From Sphingomonas sp. R647 (GTDB lineage Bacteria > Pseudomonadota > Alphaproteobacteria > Sphingomonadales > Sphingomonadaceae): DNA of 64,000 nt. Below the pieces are notes generated by a model, which was not told the origin of the DNA, did not search any database, and saw nothing but the letters and a program-made list of their open reading frames with translations. Made by a program: the position numbers and the translations under genes. The stretch is from positions 558,001 to 622,000 of the forward strand of contig NZ_JAIQXT010000002.1 of the NCBI RefSeq assembly GCF_020177055.1, read 5' to 3'. Shown piece by piece: positions 16,118 to 25,130 of the stretch. The number at the start of each line of letters is the position of its first letter. Position 1 is the stretch's first letter.

Positions 16118-18793
16118 ATGGCTAGCGCACCTCCGATCACCAACAATCCCGATGTCCGTTTCCTTGGTCGCGTTCTGGGCGACGTGATCCGCGCCTATGG
16201 CGGCGACGCGCTGTTCCGCCGTATCGAATATATCCGGTCGGCATCGGTCGACCGGCATCGCGGGATTGCCGGGGCGGACTCGATCGATCCGGGCCTCGAC
16301 AGCCTCAGCCTCGACGAGACGCTCGATTTCGTGCGCAGCTTCATGCTTTTTTCGATGCTCGCCAATCTGGCTGAGGACCGTCAGGGCATTGCCGCCGAAC
16401 CGGGCGCGGATATCGAGCATGCCGTCGCGAAGCTCAAGGAACATGGCATCGGGCGTGAGCGGATCGCCGAGCTGCTCGCCGATGCTCTGGTCGCCCCGGT
16501 GCTGACCGCGCACCCGACCGAGGTGCGGCGCAAGTCGATGCTCGACCACCGCAACCGCATCGCCGAACTGATGCGCCTGAAGGATCAGGGCGTCACCGAA
16601 ACGCAGGACGGCGATCTGGTCGATGAGGCGATCGTGCGGCAGGTCGGACTGCTGTGGCAGACTCGCGTGCTGCGGTTCGAGCGGCTCTATGTCGCCGACG
16701 AGATCGAAAACGTGCTGTCGTATCTGCGCGACGTGTTCCTGCCGACGCTGCCCGCGCTCTATGCCCGTTGGGACCGCGCATTGGGCAGCCGCGTACCGGC
16801 GTTCCTGCGCCCGGGCAACTGGATCGGCGGCGACCGCGACGGCAACCCGTTCGTCACCGCCGATTCGATGCGCCTCACCATGGCGCGCTCGGCTGAGACG
16901 GTGCTCGCTTACTATCTCGACGCAGTCCACGCGCTCGGGGCCGAAATCTCGATCTCGGCGCATCATGCGCAGATCGATACTGGTGTGCAGGGGCTCGCCG
17001 ATGCCAGCGGCGACGATGCCGCGAGCCGCAGCGACGAGCCCTATCGCCGCGCGATTTCGGGCATTTATGCGCGCCTTGCCGCGACCTATCGCGACCTGAC
17101 CGGCAAGGCGCCGTCACGTCCAGGCGCGCTCAAGGGCGAGCGCTACGGCGATCCGGCAGCGTTCCGCGCCGACCTGTCGGCAATCGCCAAGGGGCTGGCG
17201 GCGCAGGGTGGTGAGACGCTGGCGTCGAGCGGCTCGCTCGGCCGCCTGATCCGCGCCGTCGATATCTTCGGCTTCCACCTCGCCACGCTCGACATGCGCC
17301 AGAACAGCGCGGTGCATGAGCGCGTCGTGGCCGAACTGCTCAAGGTTGCCGGGGTCGAGGCCGATTACACCGCGCTCGACGAAGACGCGCGCATCGCGCT
17401 GCTGCGACGCGAACTTGCCAGCCCGCGCCCGTTGACCAGCCGTTATACGACCTATTCGGACGAGACCGCGTCGGAACTCGCCATCGTCAATGCCGCGGCG
17501 GAGGTTCATGCCCGTTACGGCCGCGCGGCGATCAGCCAATATATCGTGTCGATGGCGCAGTCGGTGTCGGACCTGCTCGAAGTGCATGTCCTGCTCAAGG
17601 AAGCCGGCCTGTACATCCCCGGCGAACCGGCGGTTGCGCACATCATGGCGGTGCCGCTGTTCGAAACGATCGGCGATCTCGATGCCGGGCCGGACATCAT
17701 GCGCGCCTGGTTCGCGCTGCCCGAGGTCGCGGCCATCGCCGGCGCGCGCGGGCATCAGGAAGTGATGATCGGCTATTCGGATTCGAACAAGGATGGCGGT
17801 TACCTGACCTCCACTTGGGGCCTCAGCAAGGGTTCGACCGCGCTGCGCCCGGTGTTCGAAGAAGCCGGGGTCGGCATGCAGCTGTTCCATGGTCGCGGCG
17901 GCGCAGTCGGGCGCGGCGGCGGGTCATCTTTCGCCGCGATTCAGGCACAGCCGCCCGGCACGGTGCAGGGCCGCATTCGTATCACCGAACAGGGCGAGGT
18001 GATTGCCGCCAAATACGGCACCCGCGAAAGTGCGCAGACCAACCTCGAAGCGATGGCGTCGGCAACGTTGCTGGCCAGCCTGGAGCCGCAGCGCCTGTCG
18101 GACGCCGACGCCGCGCGGTTCGAAGGCGCAATGGAGCAGCTCTCGACCACCGCGTTCAAGGCGTATCGCGACCTGGTCTATGGCACCGACGGCTTTACGA
18201 CCTTTTTCCGCCAGCTGACCCCGATCGCCGAGATCGCGGGGCTCAAGATCGGCAGCCGCCCGGCCAGCCGCAAGAAGAGCGACGCGATCGAGGATCTGCG
18301 CGCGATCCCGTGGGTGTTCAGCTGGGCGCAGGCGCGGGTGATGCTGCCCGGCTGGTACGGCGTCGGCCATGCGCTTGCCGCCTTCCCCGATCGCGGTTTG
18401 CTGCGAGAGATGGCGGCGGGCTGGCCGCTGTTCGCCTCGACGCTGGCGAATATGGAAATGGTGCTGGCCAAGTCCGACATGGGCATTGCCGAGCGCTATG
18501 CCGCGCTGGTCGAGGATCGCGCGCTCGCCGATGGGATCTTCGGTGGCATCCGTGACGGCTGGCGGACGACGCACGACCAGTTGCTCGAAGTGACGCGCCA
18601 GACGCGGCTGCTCGAAAAGCACCCGGCGCTCGAAACCTCGATCAAGCTGCGGCTGCCCTATATCGAGCCGCTCAACCTGTTGCAGGTCGAACTGCTCAAG
18701 CGCCATCGCGCGGGCGAGACCGATCCCAAAATCGAACAGGGCATCCTGCTGTCGATCAACGCGATCGCGACCGCACTGCGCAATTCGGGCTAG
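16118..18793 (+). CDS. ppc: Phosphoenolpyruvate carboxylase
   Basis: 891 residues. Forms oxaloacetate from PEP and bicarbonate to refill the TCA cycle. The catalytic His is in VLTAHPTEVRRKS (H132). The conserved loops GYSDSNKDGGY, FHGRGGAVGRGGG and EQGEVIAAKYG are present. It ends ALRNSG where most family members end in NTG. ATG 16118 is chosen because it gives the family-typical N-terminus (RFLGRVLGDVIRAYGG); the open frame to 16004 adds 38 unconserved residues. It meets the thioesterase gene tail to tail with a 4-bp overlap. Confidence 0.96.
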   Translation: MASAPPITNNPDVRFLGRVLGDVIRAYGGDALFRRIEYIRSASVDRHRGIAGADSIDPGLDSLSLDETLDFVRSFMLFSMLANLAEDRQGIAAEPGADIEHAVAKLKEHGIGRERIAELLADALVAPVLTAHPTEVRRKSMLDHRNRIAELMRLKDQGVTETQDGDLVDEAIVRQVGLLWQTRVLRFERLYVADEIENVLSYLRDVFLPTLPALYARWDRALGSRVPAFLRPGNWIGGDRDGNPFVTADSMRLTMARSAETVLAYYLDAVHALGAEISISAHHAQIDTGVQGLADASGDDAASRSDEPYRRAISGIYARLAATYRDLTGKAPSRPGALKGERYGDPAAFRADLSAIAKGLAAQGGETLASSGSLGRLIRAVDIFGFHLATLDMRQNSAVHERVVAELLKVAGVEADYTALDEDARIALLRRELASPRPLTSRYTTYSDETASELAIVNAAAEVHARYGRAAISQYIVSMAQSVSDLLEVHVLLKEAGLYIPGEPAVAHIMAVPLFETIGDLDAGPDIMRAWFALPEVAAIAGARGHQEVMIGYSDSNKDGGYLTSTWGLSKGSTALRPVFEEAGVGMQLFHGRGGAVGRGGGSSFAAIQAQPPGTVQGRIRITEQGEVIAAKYGTRESAQTNLEAMASATLLASLEPQRLSDADAARFEGAMEQLSTTAFKAYRDLVYGTDGFTTFFRQLTPIAEIAGLKIGSRPASRKKSDAIEDLRAIPWVFSWAQARVMLPGWYGVGHALAAFPDRGLLREMAAGWPLFASTLANMEMVLAKSDMGIAERYAALVEDRALADGIFGGIRDGWRTTHDQLLEVTRQTRLLEKHPALETSIKLRLPYIEPLNLLQVELLKRHRAGETDPKIEQGILLSINAIATALRNSG

Positions 18794-19188
18794 GCATCGC
18801 CCATAAACGGTGCGGCGATCTCGGGCCGCACCCGGACCAGCCGTCCGGTGGCGCGGTCAATCATCGCCCAGGTCGACACCGCCTCGACCTTCACCCGCCC
18901 ATCGGCGCCGGTGAAGCGCATATGGCGGTCGAAGCGCGCGCCCTTGGGCGGCTCCGGGACCCAGGTCTCGGCGGTCACCGTCTCGCCCGCCACGACATTG
19001 CCGCGATAGTCGATCTCGTGCCGGGTCACGACCCAGACATAGGCGTCGCGATGCTCGGGCGGGGCGACGGCGGCCCAATGCGCCACCGCCACATCCTGAA
19101 TCCAGCGGACCCAGACCGCGTTGTTGACATGGCCCAGCTCGTCAATGTCTTCGGGCGCGGCGGTGATCGTGCGGGTGAAGCGCTTCAT
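18790..19188 (-). CDS. Acyl-CoA thioesterase, hotdog fold
   Basis: 132 residues with the 4HBT signature DIDELGHVNNAVWVRWIQD followed by HEIDYRG and ETWVPEPPKGARFDRHMRF. It belongs to the YbgC/FadM-like thioesterases, which cleave acyl-CoA. ATG 19188 gives the usual short lead into the fold. An alternative GTG at 19236 has AGGAGG only three bases upstream. Lies 67 bp after the ExbD gene on the same strand. Confidence 0.85.
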   Translation of the reverse strand: MKRFTRTITAAPEDIDELGHVNNAVWVRWIQDVAVAHWAAVAPPEHRDAYVWVVTRHEIDYRGNVVAGETVTAETWVPEPPKGARFDRHMRFTGADGRVKVEAVSTWAMIDRATGRLVRVRPEIAAPFMGDA

Positions 19189-19255
19189 CCGGGCGGGATA
19201 GAGGAGGATCGCGGGCCGTGGAAGCGTCGGCGGCACGATCCTCCTGCGAGGGGTC

Positions 19256-19672
19256 TTAGTCGATCTTCATCCGCTCATGCCCGACAAAGGCGAGCTTGCT
19301 GATGCCGGCCCGTTTTACCTGCGCCAGGATCTCGTCGAACCGCGCATAGCGGGCCGCTTCGTCGGTCTTGACCAGCAGCGCCGTGTCGGCGGCAACCTGC
19401 GCCTTGAGCAAAGCGGGAAGCTGCGCGTCGGAAATGCGTGTGCCGTCCCACAGCAGCGATCCGTCGGCGGTGATGTCGAGCTGATGGGGCAGGGCGGGGA
19501 GCGCTTTGGTTTCCCCCTGCGGCAAATCCACCGAAACCTTGTGCGTCGCGCTGGGGATGGTGACGATCAACATGATCAGCAGCACCAGCATGACATCGAT
19601 CAACGGGGTGATGTTAAGCGCGCTGAACGGTTCGTCTTCGGTGGCGCGGCTATAGGCAAGTGCACGGGGCAT
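19256..19672 (-). CDS. ExbD/TolR-family biopolymer transport protein, orphan
   Basis: 138 residues. One TM helix (NITPLIDVMLVLLIMLIVTIP) carries the proton-path Asp of ExbD/TolR, followed by a periplasmic domain ending KLAFVGHERM. A strong GAGAGGAGG ribosome site precedes ATG 19672. No ExbB, TolQ or TonB gene is adjacent, so its motor partner must be encoded elsewhere. Family role: energising TonB-type outer-membrane transport. Confidence 0.9.
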   Translation of the reverse strand: MPRALAYSRATEDEPFSALNITPLIDVMLVLLIMLIVTIPSATHKVSVDLPQGETKALPALPHQLDITADGSLLWDGTRISDAQLPALLKAQVAADTALLVKTDEAARYARFDEILAQVKRAGISKLAFVGHERMKID

Positions 19673-19790
19673 CGATACCTCCTCTCGTTACGAGATGATG
19701 TATCATGGCATATTCAACGCGCGTGGCAAGCTGAATTGTGGGGGGGAGTCCCGGGGCGCAGAAACGCTGCGCCCCGGCTAAATTGGCGTA

Positions 19791-20132
19791 CTACGGATTG
19801 AGCGCCGCCGCCTCGGGATCGTCGAGATCGTCTTCATCGACCTCGCCATTGTCGAACTCCGTCTGAAGCGAGTCCTCGATCGCATCGTCGTCCTCGTCGG
19901 GATCGCCGATCGCTTCATCGGCGGTCTCGTCAGCGACCATCAGGATCTCATCCTCGTCCTCATCAGCATCGACATCCGCGCCCAGGTCGGGGGTCAGATC
20001 GGTCAGCAGCGTTCCGTTGCCCGGGCCGCCGACCGTCGCCTCGAGAATCTCCGCGCGCTGGCTCTCGTCATAGCCGTCTTCGTCATAGCCGTCGTCGCCG
20101 GTTCCATGACCTTGCACCTGGTGACCACCCAT
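19791..20132 (-). CDS. Very acidic small protein, unrecognised
   Basis: 113 residues dominated by Asp and Glu, with a tandem DGYDEDGYDE and the run DADEDEDEILMVADE. No signal peptide, TM helix or Cys. GAGGAG sits directly against ATG 20138 but six bases from ATG 20132, so the second ATG is the better start. I recognise no family. It could be a disordered binding protein or Ca-binding acidic chaperone, but nothing shows that. The gap to the ExbD gene is about 120 bp. Confidence 0.65.
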   Translation of the reverse strand: MGGHQVQGHGTGDDGYDEDGYDESQRAEILEATVGGPGNGTLLTDLTPDLGADVDADEDEDEILMVADETADEAIGDPDEDDDAIEDSLQTEFDNGEVDEDDLDDPEAAALNP

Positions 20133-20209
20133 CGCCATCTCCTCTATCTTACTGGAGACGCGAACGGCGGGCGGGGTCGGCTGGTTCCGTCGCGGCGCGA
20201 CAGGCGCCT

Positions 20210-21454
20210 TCAGTTACGCCGAAACAATCTGCCGCGCTCGGTTACAAATACGATCGCCAGCGCGGTCAGGCCGAGCGTGGTAAAGCCGATATAGAGCGGC
20301 ACGGTCGTCCCATCGAACGACTGGCCGATCACCGCGCCCATCACTGCGGCACCCAGAGTCGCGATAAAGCCCTGAAGGCTCGATGCGCGCCCGGCGATCT
20401 CGCCCATATTCTCCATCGCCATTGCCGAGAAATTGGAATTGGCGAGGCCCATCGCGGCCATCATCGGCGCCTGCAACACGATGAAGATCCACAAGGTCTC
20501 CCCGTAGAACAGGATGATCGCGAGGTGGATCGCGGCGAGCAACGTCGTCACGACGATGGCAAGGTGCGACAGGAACCGCATCCCGAACCGCATCACCAGC
20601 CGCGAATTGGCAAAGGCACTCGCCGCCATCAGCCCGGCGATCGACGCGAACACGACCGTCAGCAGTTCGGGGCGCTTGAACACGTCATAGACGATCTGCT
20701 GGATCGAGCCGATGAAGGCGAAGAAACAGCCGGAAATGGCGGCCGTCGCGAACGTGTATCCCACCGCCCAACGGTCGCGAAACATGATGCGATAGCCGCG
20801 CCAGATCTCGCGCAGGTCGAGCCGGTTGACCGATGCGGGGTCCAGCGTCTCGGGCATCCGCCACAGGAACCAGGTCAGGACCAGCGCCGAGACGATCCCG
20901 ATCCCGCCAAAGATCAGCCGCCACGACCCGAAGATCATCACCATCAACTGGCCCCATGCGGGCGCCACGACAGGGACGATCATGAAGGTCATGAAGGCCA
21001 GGCTCATCACCCGCGCCATCGCGCGCCCCTGAAAACAGTCGCGCACCAGCGCGACGGTGACGACGCGCCCCGCTGCAACCGCCGCGCCGCTCGCCGCGCG
21101 CGCGACCAGCAGCAGTTCGAAACTGCTCGCGCTCGCCGCGATCAGGTTGGTGACGACATAAAATGCCAGCGCGACGCCGATCACCGGCTTGCGCCCGAAG
21201 CGGTCGGCAAGCGGGCCGTGGACCAACTGCGCGAAGGCGAAGCCGAGCATGAAGGCGGTGATCACATATTGGCGGTGGTTCGGCTCGCTCACCCCCAACT
21301 GATCGGCGATCGCGGGCAGGGCAGGCAGCATCGAATCGATGCCAAGCGCAGTCAGCGCCATGATCGACGCGATCAGTGCCACGAATTCACCCATCGGAAT
21401 GGGCGACCGGTTCTCCGGCGCGGCGGCTTGCGAAGTCTGGGTACGCACGTCCAT
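20210..21454 (-). CDS. MFS multidrug effflux transporter, Bcr/CflA type
   Basis: About 414 residues, 12 predicted TM helices. Major-facilitator motif A is GPLADRFGRKPVIGVAL. The early helix TALGIDSMLPALPAI is typical of Bcr/CflA drug:proton antiporters. ATG 21454 (MDVRTQTSQ) is taken; the open frame to 21481 adds nine residues. Divergent from the lipoprotein gene at 21558. Confidence 0.9.
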   Translation of the reverse strand: MDVRTQTSQAAAPENRSPIPMGEFVALIASIMALTALGIDSMLPALPAIADQLGVSEPNHRQYVITAFMLGFAFAQLVHGPLADRFGRKPVIGVALAFYVVTNLIAASASSFELLLVARAASGAAVAAGRVVTVALVRDCFQGRAMARVMSLAFMTFMIVPVVAPAWGQLMVMIFGSWRLIFGGIGIVSALVLTWFLWRMPETLDPASVNRLDLREIWRGYRIMFRDRWAVGYTFATAAISGCFFAFIGSIQQIVYDVFKRPELLTVVFASIAGLMAASAFANSRLVMRFGMRFLSHLAIVVTTLLAAIHLAIILFYGETLWIFIVLQAPMMAAMGLANSNFSAMAMENMGEIAGRASSLQGFIATLGAAVMGAVIGQSFDGTTVPLYIGFTTLGLTALAIVFVTERGRLFRRN

Positions 21455-21557
21455 GCGCCGCCCATGCCGCATTGCAACCAAAGCGTCACCCCCGGGATTT
21501 GACCTGTGCGCTAAAGCGCGATAGTGTATTGCTCAAATAACACGCGTGGAGTTTGTG

Positions 21558-22052
21558 ATGAAACCTATCTGGCTTGTGCTTCCGCTCGCCGCCGCGCTCG
21601 CCGCCTGTGGCGGAGAGGGTGATGGGACCAGCATTTCGATCCAGGGCGATAATGGATCGGTCACCGCCGCAGCGGACAAGGACGGCAAGGTATCGGTCAA
21701 GGCCCCCGGGTTCGAAGGCTCGATCAAGCTGCCCAAGTTCAACATCGGTGCGGAGAATTTCGAAGTCGACGGGGTCAAGCTCTATCCCGGCGCGACGGTC
21801 GCCAGCCTCAATATCGATGATCGGCAGGACGGCACTAAGTCGGGCGGCGTCAATGTCACCTTCGACGCGCCGGCCGAGGCGACCCGCGTGCGCGACTGGT
21901 TCCGTGAGCAGATGGAAGGGGCGGGCTTCACCGTCACCGGCAACCGCGACGAGCTGACCGGCAAGACCAAGTCGGGCAGCCCCTATACGCTCAAGATCGA
22001 CAGCACGGGCGACGCGAAGAGCCGCGGCACGCTGACCGTCTCCGGAAACTGA
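21558..22052 (+). CDS. Small lipoprotein of unknown function
   Basis: 164 residues. A lipobox (LAAALAAC, Cys about 17) is followed by a Gly/Ser/Asp-rich linker and a compact domain (TFDAPAEATRVRDWFREQM, then FTVTGNRDELTGKT). The second half looks like a small alpha/beta fold that would face the periplasm. I recognise it only as a sphingomonad-style hypothetical. GGAG six bases before ATG 21558 fixes the start over GTG 21546. The stop is followed at once by the composite palindrome, copy 2. Confidence 0.8.
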   Translation: MKPIWLVLPLAAALAACGGEGDGTSISIQGDNGSVTAAADKDGKVSVKAPGFEGSIKLPKFNIGAENFEVDGVKLYPGATVASLNIDDRQDGTKSGGVNVTFDAPAEATRVRDWFREQMEGAGFTVTGNRDELTGKTKSGSPYTLKIDSTGDAKSRGTLTVSGN

Positions 22053-22057
22053 AGTTT

Positions 22058-22183
22058 GATTCAGCTCCGCTGAATCGCGGCGCCAGCCCGCTCCCCCACC
22101 CGGCCACCCAACGGCACGGTATTCTATGGGTGGCCGGGTGGGGGAGCGGGCTGGTGCCGCAACCGTTTCAGCTTTGCTGAAAC
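22058..22183. repeat. Composite palindromic repeat, copy 2
   Basis: Three nested parts. A small hairpin GATTCAGC-TCC-GCTGAATC lies at 22058-22076. A large inverted repeat has arms 22077-22110 and 22127-22160 (34 bp, one mismatch) around a 16-nt loop. A second small hairpin GTTTCAGC-TTT-GCTGAAAC lies at 22165-22183. The loop matches the reverse complement of the loop of copy 1 (1182-1197) at 13 of 16 positions, so the two copies are in opposite orientation. Copy 1 lacks the right-hand small hairpin. Confidence 0.85.
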
Positions 22184-22203
22184 AGACAAGAATCCACCGA
22201 CCC

Positions 22204-22265
22204 GCCGTCCACGCGTAGGCGGACGGCGCAGCGGGAGGGGCGCACGGCACCCGCGTCCCTCCCGC
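22204..22265. repeat. Two further hairpins after the composite repeat
   Basis: GCCGTCC/GGACGGC (22204-22210 with 22221-22227) and GCGGGAGGG/CCCTCCCGC (22231-22239 with 22257-22265). With the repeat at 22058-22183 they make most of the 299-bp gap before the oxygenase gene palindromic. No gene is seen there. Confidence 0.6.
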
Positions 22266-22319
22266 GCCTTCAATCCGGGATTTCCCGCCTCTGTTCGTTC
22301 GTGACGCAAGCGACTATCT

Positions 22320-22335
22320 GAAACGGAATCGTTTC
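22320..22335. promoter_or_regulatory. Operator-like palindrome before the oxygenase gene
   Basis: GAAACG-GAAT-CGTTTC, perfect 6-bp arms, ends 16 bp before the start ATG at 22352 and overlaps the ribosome-site region (CCGGAG). A repressor bound here could block the gene. No regulator is adjacent. Confidence 0.35.
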
Positions 22336-22351
22336 CCGGAGTCGCTTTGAA

Positions 22352-23302
22352 ATGCCCGATACCATTCTCGCCCAGGTCCCGCTCGTCAGCCTTGCCGATC
22401 AGGCCGGCGACCCGCAGGGATTTGCCGCCGCATTGGGTGGCTCGTTCGAGCGGTTCGGCTTTGCGATGGTCGCCGATCACGGCATCCCGCAGGATCTGGT
22501 CGATCGCGCCTGGGCGATGACCAAGGCGTTTTTCGACCTGCCTGAGGATGTGAAGCGCGGCTATTTCGTCGCGGGTGGCGGCGGCGCGCGCGGCTATACC
22601 CCGTTCAAGACCGAGATTGCCAAGGGCGCGACCCATGTCGACCTCAAGGAGTTCTGGCATATCGGACGCGAGCTGGCGGCGGGCCATCGTTTCTCGGAGC
22701 TGATGGCGCCCAATATCTGGCCCGACCAGCCCGAGGGCTTTCGCGAGACTTTTATCGAGCTGTTCGCGGCATTCGACACGGCCGGCGACAAGCTGCTCTC
22801 GGCGATCGCCGTCCATCTTGGCCTTGCGTCTGACTGGTTCGACCATGCGGTCGCCGACGGCAATTCGGTGCTGCGCCTGCTCCACTATCCGCCGGTGACC
22901 GAGGATGCGCCGAACGTGCGCGCCGGCGCGCATGAGGACATCAACCTCATCACTTTGTTGCTCGGCGCGGAAGAGGCGGGGCTCGAACTGCTCGACAAGG
23001 ATGGCGAATGGCTGTCGGTGAAGCCGCCCGAAGGTGCGCTGGTGGTCAATGTCGGTGACATGCTGCAGCGGCTGACCAACCATGTCCTGCCCTCGACCAC
23101 CCACCGTGTGGTCAACCCGCCGGTCGAGCGGCGCGGCCATTCGCGCTATTCTATGCCCTTCTTCCTCCACCCCGCGCCCGATTTCCTGATCAAGGCGCTG
23201 CCGCAGACGGTGACCGCGCAGAACCCCGAGCGCGAGCCGCCGATCAGCGCGCACGACTATCTCGCCGAGCGGCTGGCCGAGATCGGGCTGACGAAGAAAT
23301 AG
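22352..23302 (+). CDS. Isopenicillin N synthase-like 2OG-Fe(II) oxygenase
   Basis: 316 residues. An N-terminal DIOX_N region (FERFGFAMVADHGIPQDLVDRAW) precedes a 2OG-Fe(II) core with the iron ligands His and Asp in RAGAHEDINLITLLLG and the distal His in PSTTHRVVNPP. RYSMPFFLHP supplies the Arg-x-Ser that binds the cosubstrate. The family includes IPNS, gibberellin and flavonoid oxygenases; bacterial members are mostly unassigned. No beta-lactam biosynthesis genes are nearby, so a penicillin role is not supported. Confidence 0.88.
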   Translation: MPDTILAQVPLVSLADQAGDPQGFAAALGGSFERFGFAMVADHGIPQDLVDRAWAMTKAFFDLPEDVKRGYFVAGGGGARGYTPFKTEIAKGATHVDLKEFWHIGRELAAGHRFSELMAPNIWPDQPEGFRETFIELFAAFDTAGDKLLSAIAVHLGLASDWFDHAVADGNSVLRLLHYPPVTEDAPNVRAGAHEDINLITLLLGAEEAGLELLDKDGEWLSVKPPEGALVVNVGDMLQRLTNHVLPSTTHRVVNPPVERRGHSRYSMPFFLHPAPDFLIKALPQTVTAQNPEREPPISAHDYLAERLAEIGLTKK

Positions 23303-23376
23303 GCGGCGCGCGCCCGCTTTTGGCGATCCGTGAATTGGGTGATACGCTTCGTCACCTCATATGATGGAGCGTAGTC

Positions 23377-23757
23377 ATGCGTCTGTTGCTTGCCATCTCT
23401 CTGACCGTGGCCGCCGCGCCTCTGGCCTTCGCACAAAGCGCCGATGCGATCATGCCGCACCCCGGACAATATATGGAACCGCAGGCAGCGACCTGGGAAC
23501 AGCGTCGGGCGGAGAAGACCGCGGACCAGTTCGGTCAGTGCGTGGTTCGGCAGCAGCCAGCCGCAGCGAGTGCGTTCATCGATCAGGCCCTCGCAGAGCG
23601 CGCGGTTCCCGCCAAGCCGGCAGCGCTAAAACAAGCGATTGAGGGCTGCATTTCGCGTTCAGCATTTTCACGGGCTAAGACCTATCTCGTCAAGGAACAG
23701 GATACGGCCATTTATCGCGCAGTGTTGAACAGCCGGGGTACATCCGGGTCAAACTAA
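23377..23757 (+). CDS. Small secreted protein with two cysteines
   Basis: 126 residues: signal peptide MRLLLAISLTVAAAPLAFAQ, then a helical domain with one Cys in FGQCVVRQQP and one in IEGCISRSAF, which could pair. Periplasmic. I recognise no named family. Sixty bases before homoserine dehydrogenase on the same strand, but with its own probable promoter gap upstream. Confidence 0.75.
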   Translation: MRLLLAISLTVAAAPLAFAQSADAIMPHPGQYMEPQAATWEQRRAEKTADQFGQCVVRQQPAAASAFIDQALAERAVPAKPAALKQAIEGCISRSAFSRAKTYLVKEQDTAIYRAVLNSRGTSGSN

Positions 23758-23817
23758 GGTTGTGTTTCCAAGCCCTCGATGATCCGGTAACGCGCTGCTC
23801 CTGAACTGGAGTAGTCA

Positions 23818-25110
23818 ATGACCGAACCGTTGCGCGTCGCCCTTGCCGGACTTGGAACCGTTGGCGCGGGCGTCATTCGTCTGATCGACGCCAATGCCGA
23901 TTTGATCGCGCGGCGCGCGGGGCGGCCGATCGAGATCGTCGCTGTCTCTGCGCGCGACCGGACCAAGGATCGCGGCGTCGATATCACCCGCTTCGACTGG
24001 GTCGATGACATGCGCGATCTGGCGCAGCATCCTCGCGCGGACGTCGTGGTCGAACTGATCGGTGGATCGGACGGCCCGGCGCTGGCGCTGGCGCGCGCGA
24101 CGCTGGCGGCGGGCAAGGGGCTCGTCACCGCCAACAAGGCAATGATCGCACATCATGGTCTGGAACTCGCGCATGTCGCCGAACAGGCCGACACGCCGAT
24201 GAAATTCGAGGCGGCGGTCGCGGGCGGCGTGCCTGTCATCAAGGGGCTGCGCGAGGGTGCGGCGGCGAACGTGATCGACCGCGTCTACGGCATCCTCAAC
24301 GGCACCTGTAATTTCATCCTGTCCAAGATGGAGGCCGAGGGCCGCGACTTCGCCGAAGTGCTGGCCGAGGCGCAGGCCAAGGGCTTTGCCGAAGCCGATC
24401 CCAGCTTCGACATCGACGGCGTCGACGCCGCGCACAAGCTCTCGATCCTCGCCAGCCTCGCCTTTGGCACCCAGCCGGCGTTTGGCGATGTGGCGATCGG
24501 CGGCATTCGTAACCTGCTCGCCGCCGATATCGCCGAAGCTGCGGCGCTGGGCTACCGCATCCGCCTGCTCGGCATTGCCGATCTGAACGGCGACGGACTG
24601 TTTCAGCGCGTCCACCCGCATCTCGTCCCGCTCGCGCATCCGCTGGCGCACGTCACCGGCGCGACCAACGCGGTAGTAGCCGAAGGCAATTTTGTCGGTC
24701 GCCTGTTGTTCCAGGGCGCAGGTGCAGGCGACGGTCCGACCGCAAGCGCGGTCGTCGCCGACCTGATCGACATCGCGCGGACCGAATTCGGCCCGCCCTA
24801 CGCAATGCCAGCCGCCAGCCTGGCCAAGGAACCTGCGGCACCGAGCGGCGAGCGGCGCGGGCGCGCCTATTTGCGCTTTACCGTGCCCGACAAGGTCGGT
24901 GTGCTGGCGGAGATCGCGGCAGCGATGCGCGATGCGGGCGTGTCGATCGAATCGCTCATCCAGCGCGGTGCGATGGCGGATGGCAGCGTGCTGCTGGCGA
25001 TCGTGACGCATGAGGGGCCGGAACGCTGTGTCGCGCAGGCGCTCGAGAAGCTGCGCGGGTCACAAAGCCTCGCGGGCGAGCCGATGTGGATGCATATTCT
25101 CGGCGAGTGA
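23818..25110 (+). CDS. hom: Homoserine dehydrogenase
   Basis: 430 residues. Reduces aspartate semialdehyde to homoserine for threonine and methionine. N-terminal NAD(P) fold (ALAGLGTVGAGVIRLID), catalytic region GILNGTCNFILSKME and FAEADPSFDIDGVDAAHKL, then a C-terminal ACT domain (YLRFTVPDKVGVLAEIAAAM), the usual site of threonine feedback. GGAG lies nine bases before ATG 23818. Normal monofunctional length, with no aspartokinase fusion. Confidence 0.96.
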   Translation: MTEPLRVALAGLGTVGAGVIRLIDANADLIARRAGRPIEIVAVSARDRTKDRGVDITRFDWVDDMRDLAQHPRADVVVELIGGSDGPALALARATLAAGKGLVTANKAMIAHHGLELAHVAEQADTPMKFEAAVAGGVPVIKGLREGAAANVIDRVYGILNGTCNFILSKMEAEGRDFAEVLAEAQAKGFAEADPSFDIDGVDAAHKLSILASLAFGTQPAFGDVAIGGIRNLLAADIAEAAALGYRIRLLGIADLNGDGLFQRVHPHLVPLAHPLAHVTGATNAVVAEGNFVGRLLFQGAGAGDGPTASAVVADLIDIARTEFGPPYAMPAASLAKEPAAPSGERRGRAYLRFTVPDKVGVLAEIAAAMRDAGVSIESLIQRGAMADGSVLLAIVTHEGPERCVAQALEKLRGSQSLAGEPMWMHILGE

Positions 25111-25130
25111 GAAGCGATTTCCTGACCTAT

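Noticed and set aside
22352-23302. Beta-lactam biosynthesis gene
   Set aside because: The fold is IPNS-like, but no ACV synthetase or related genes are near and most bacterial homologues have other roles.
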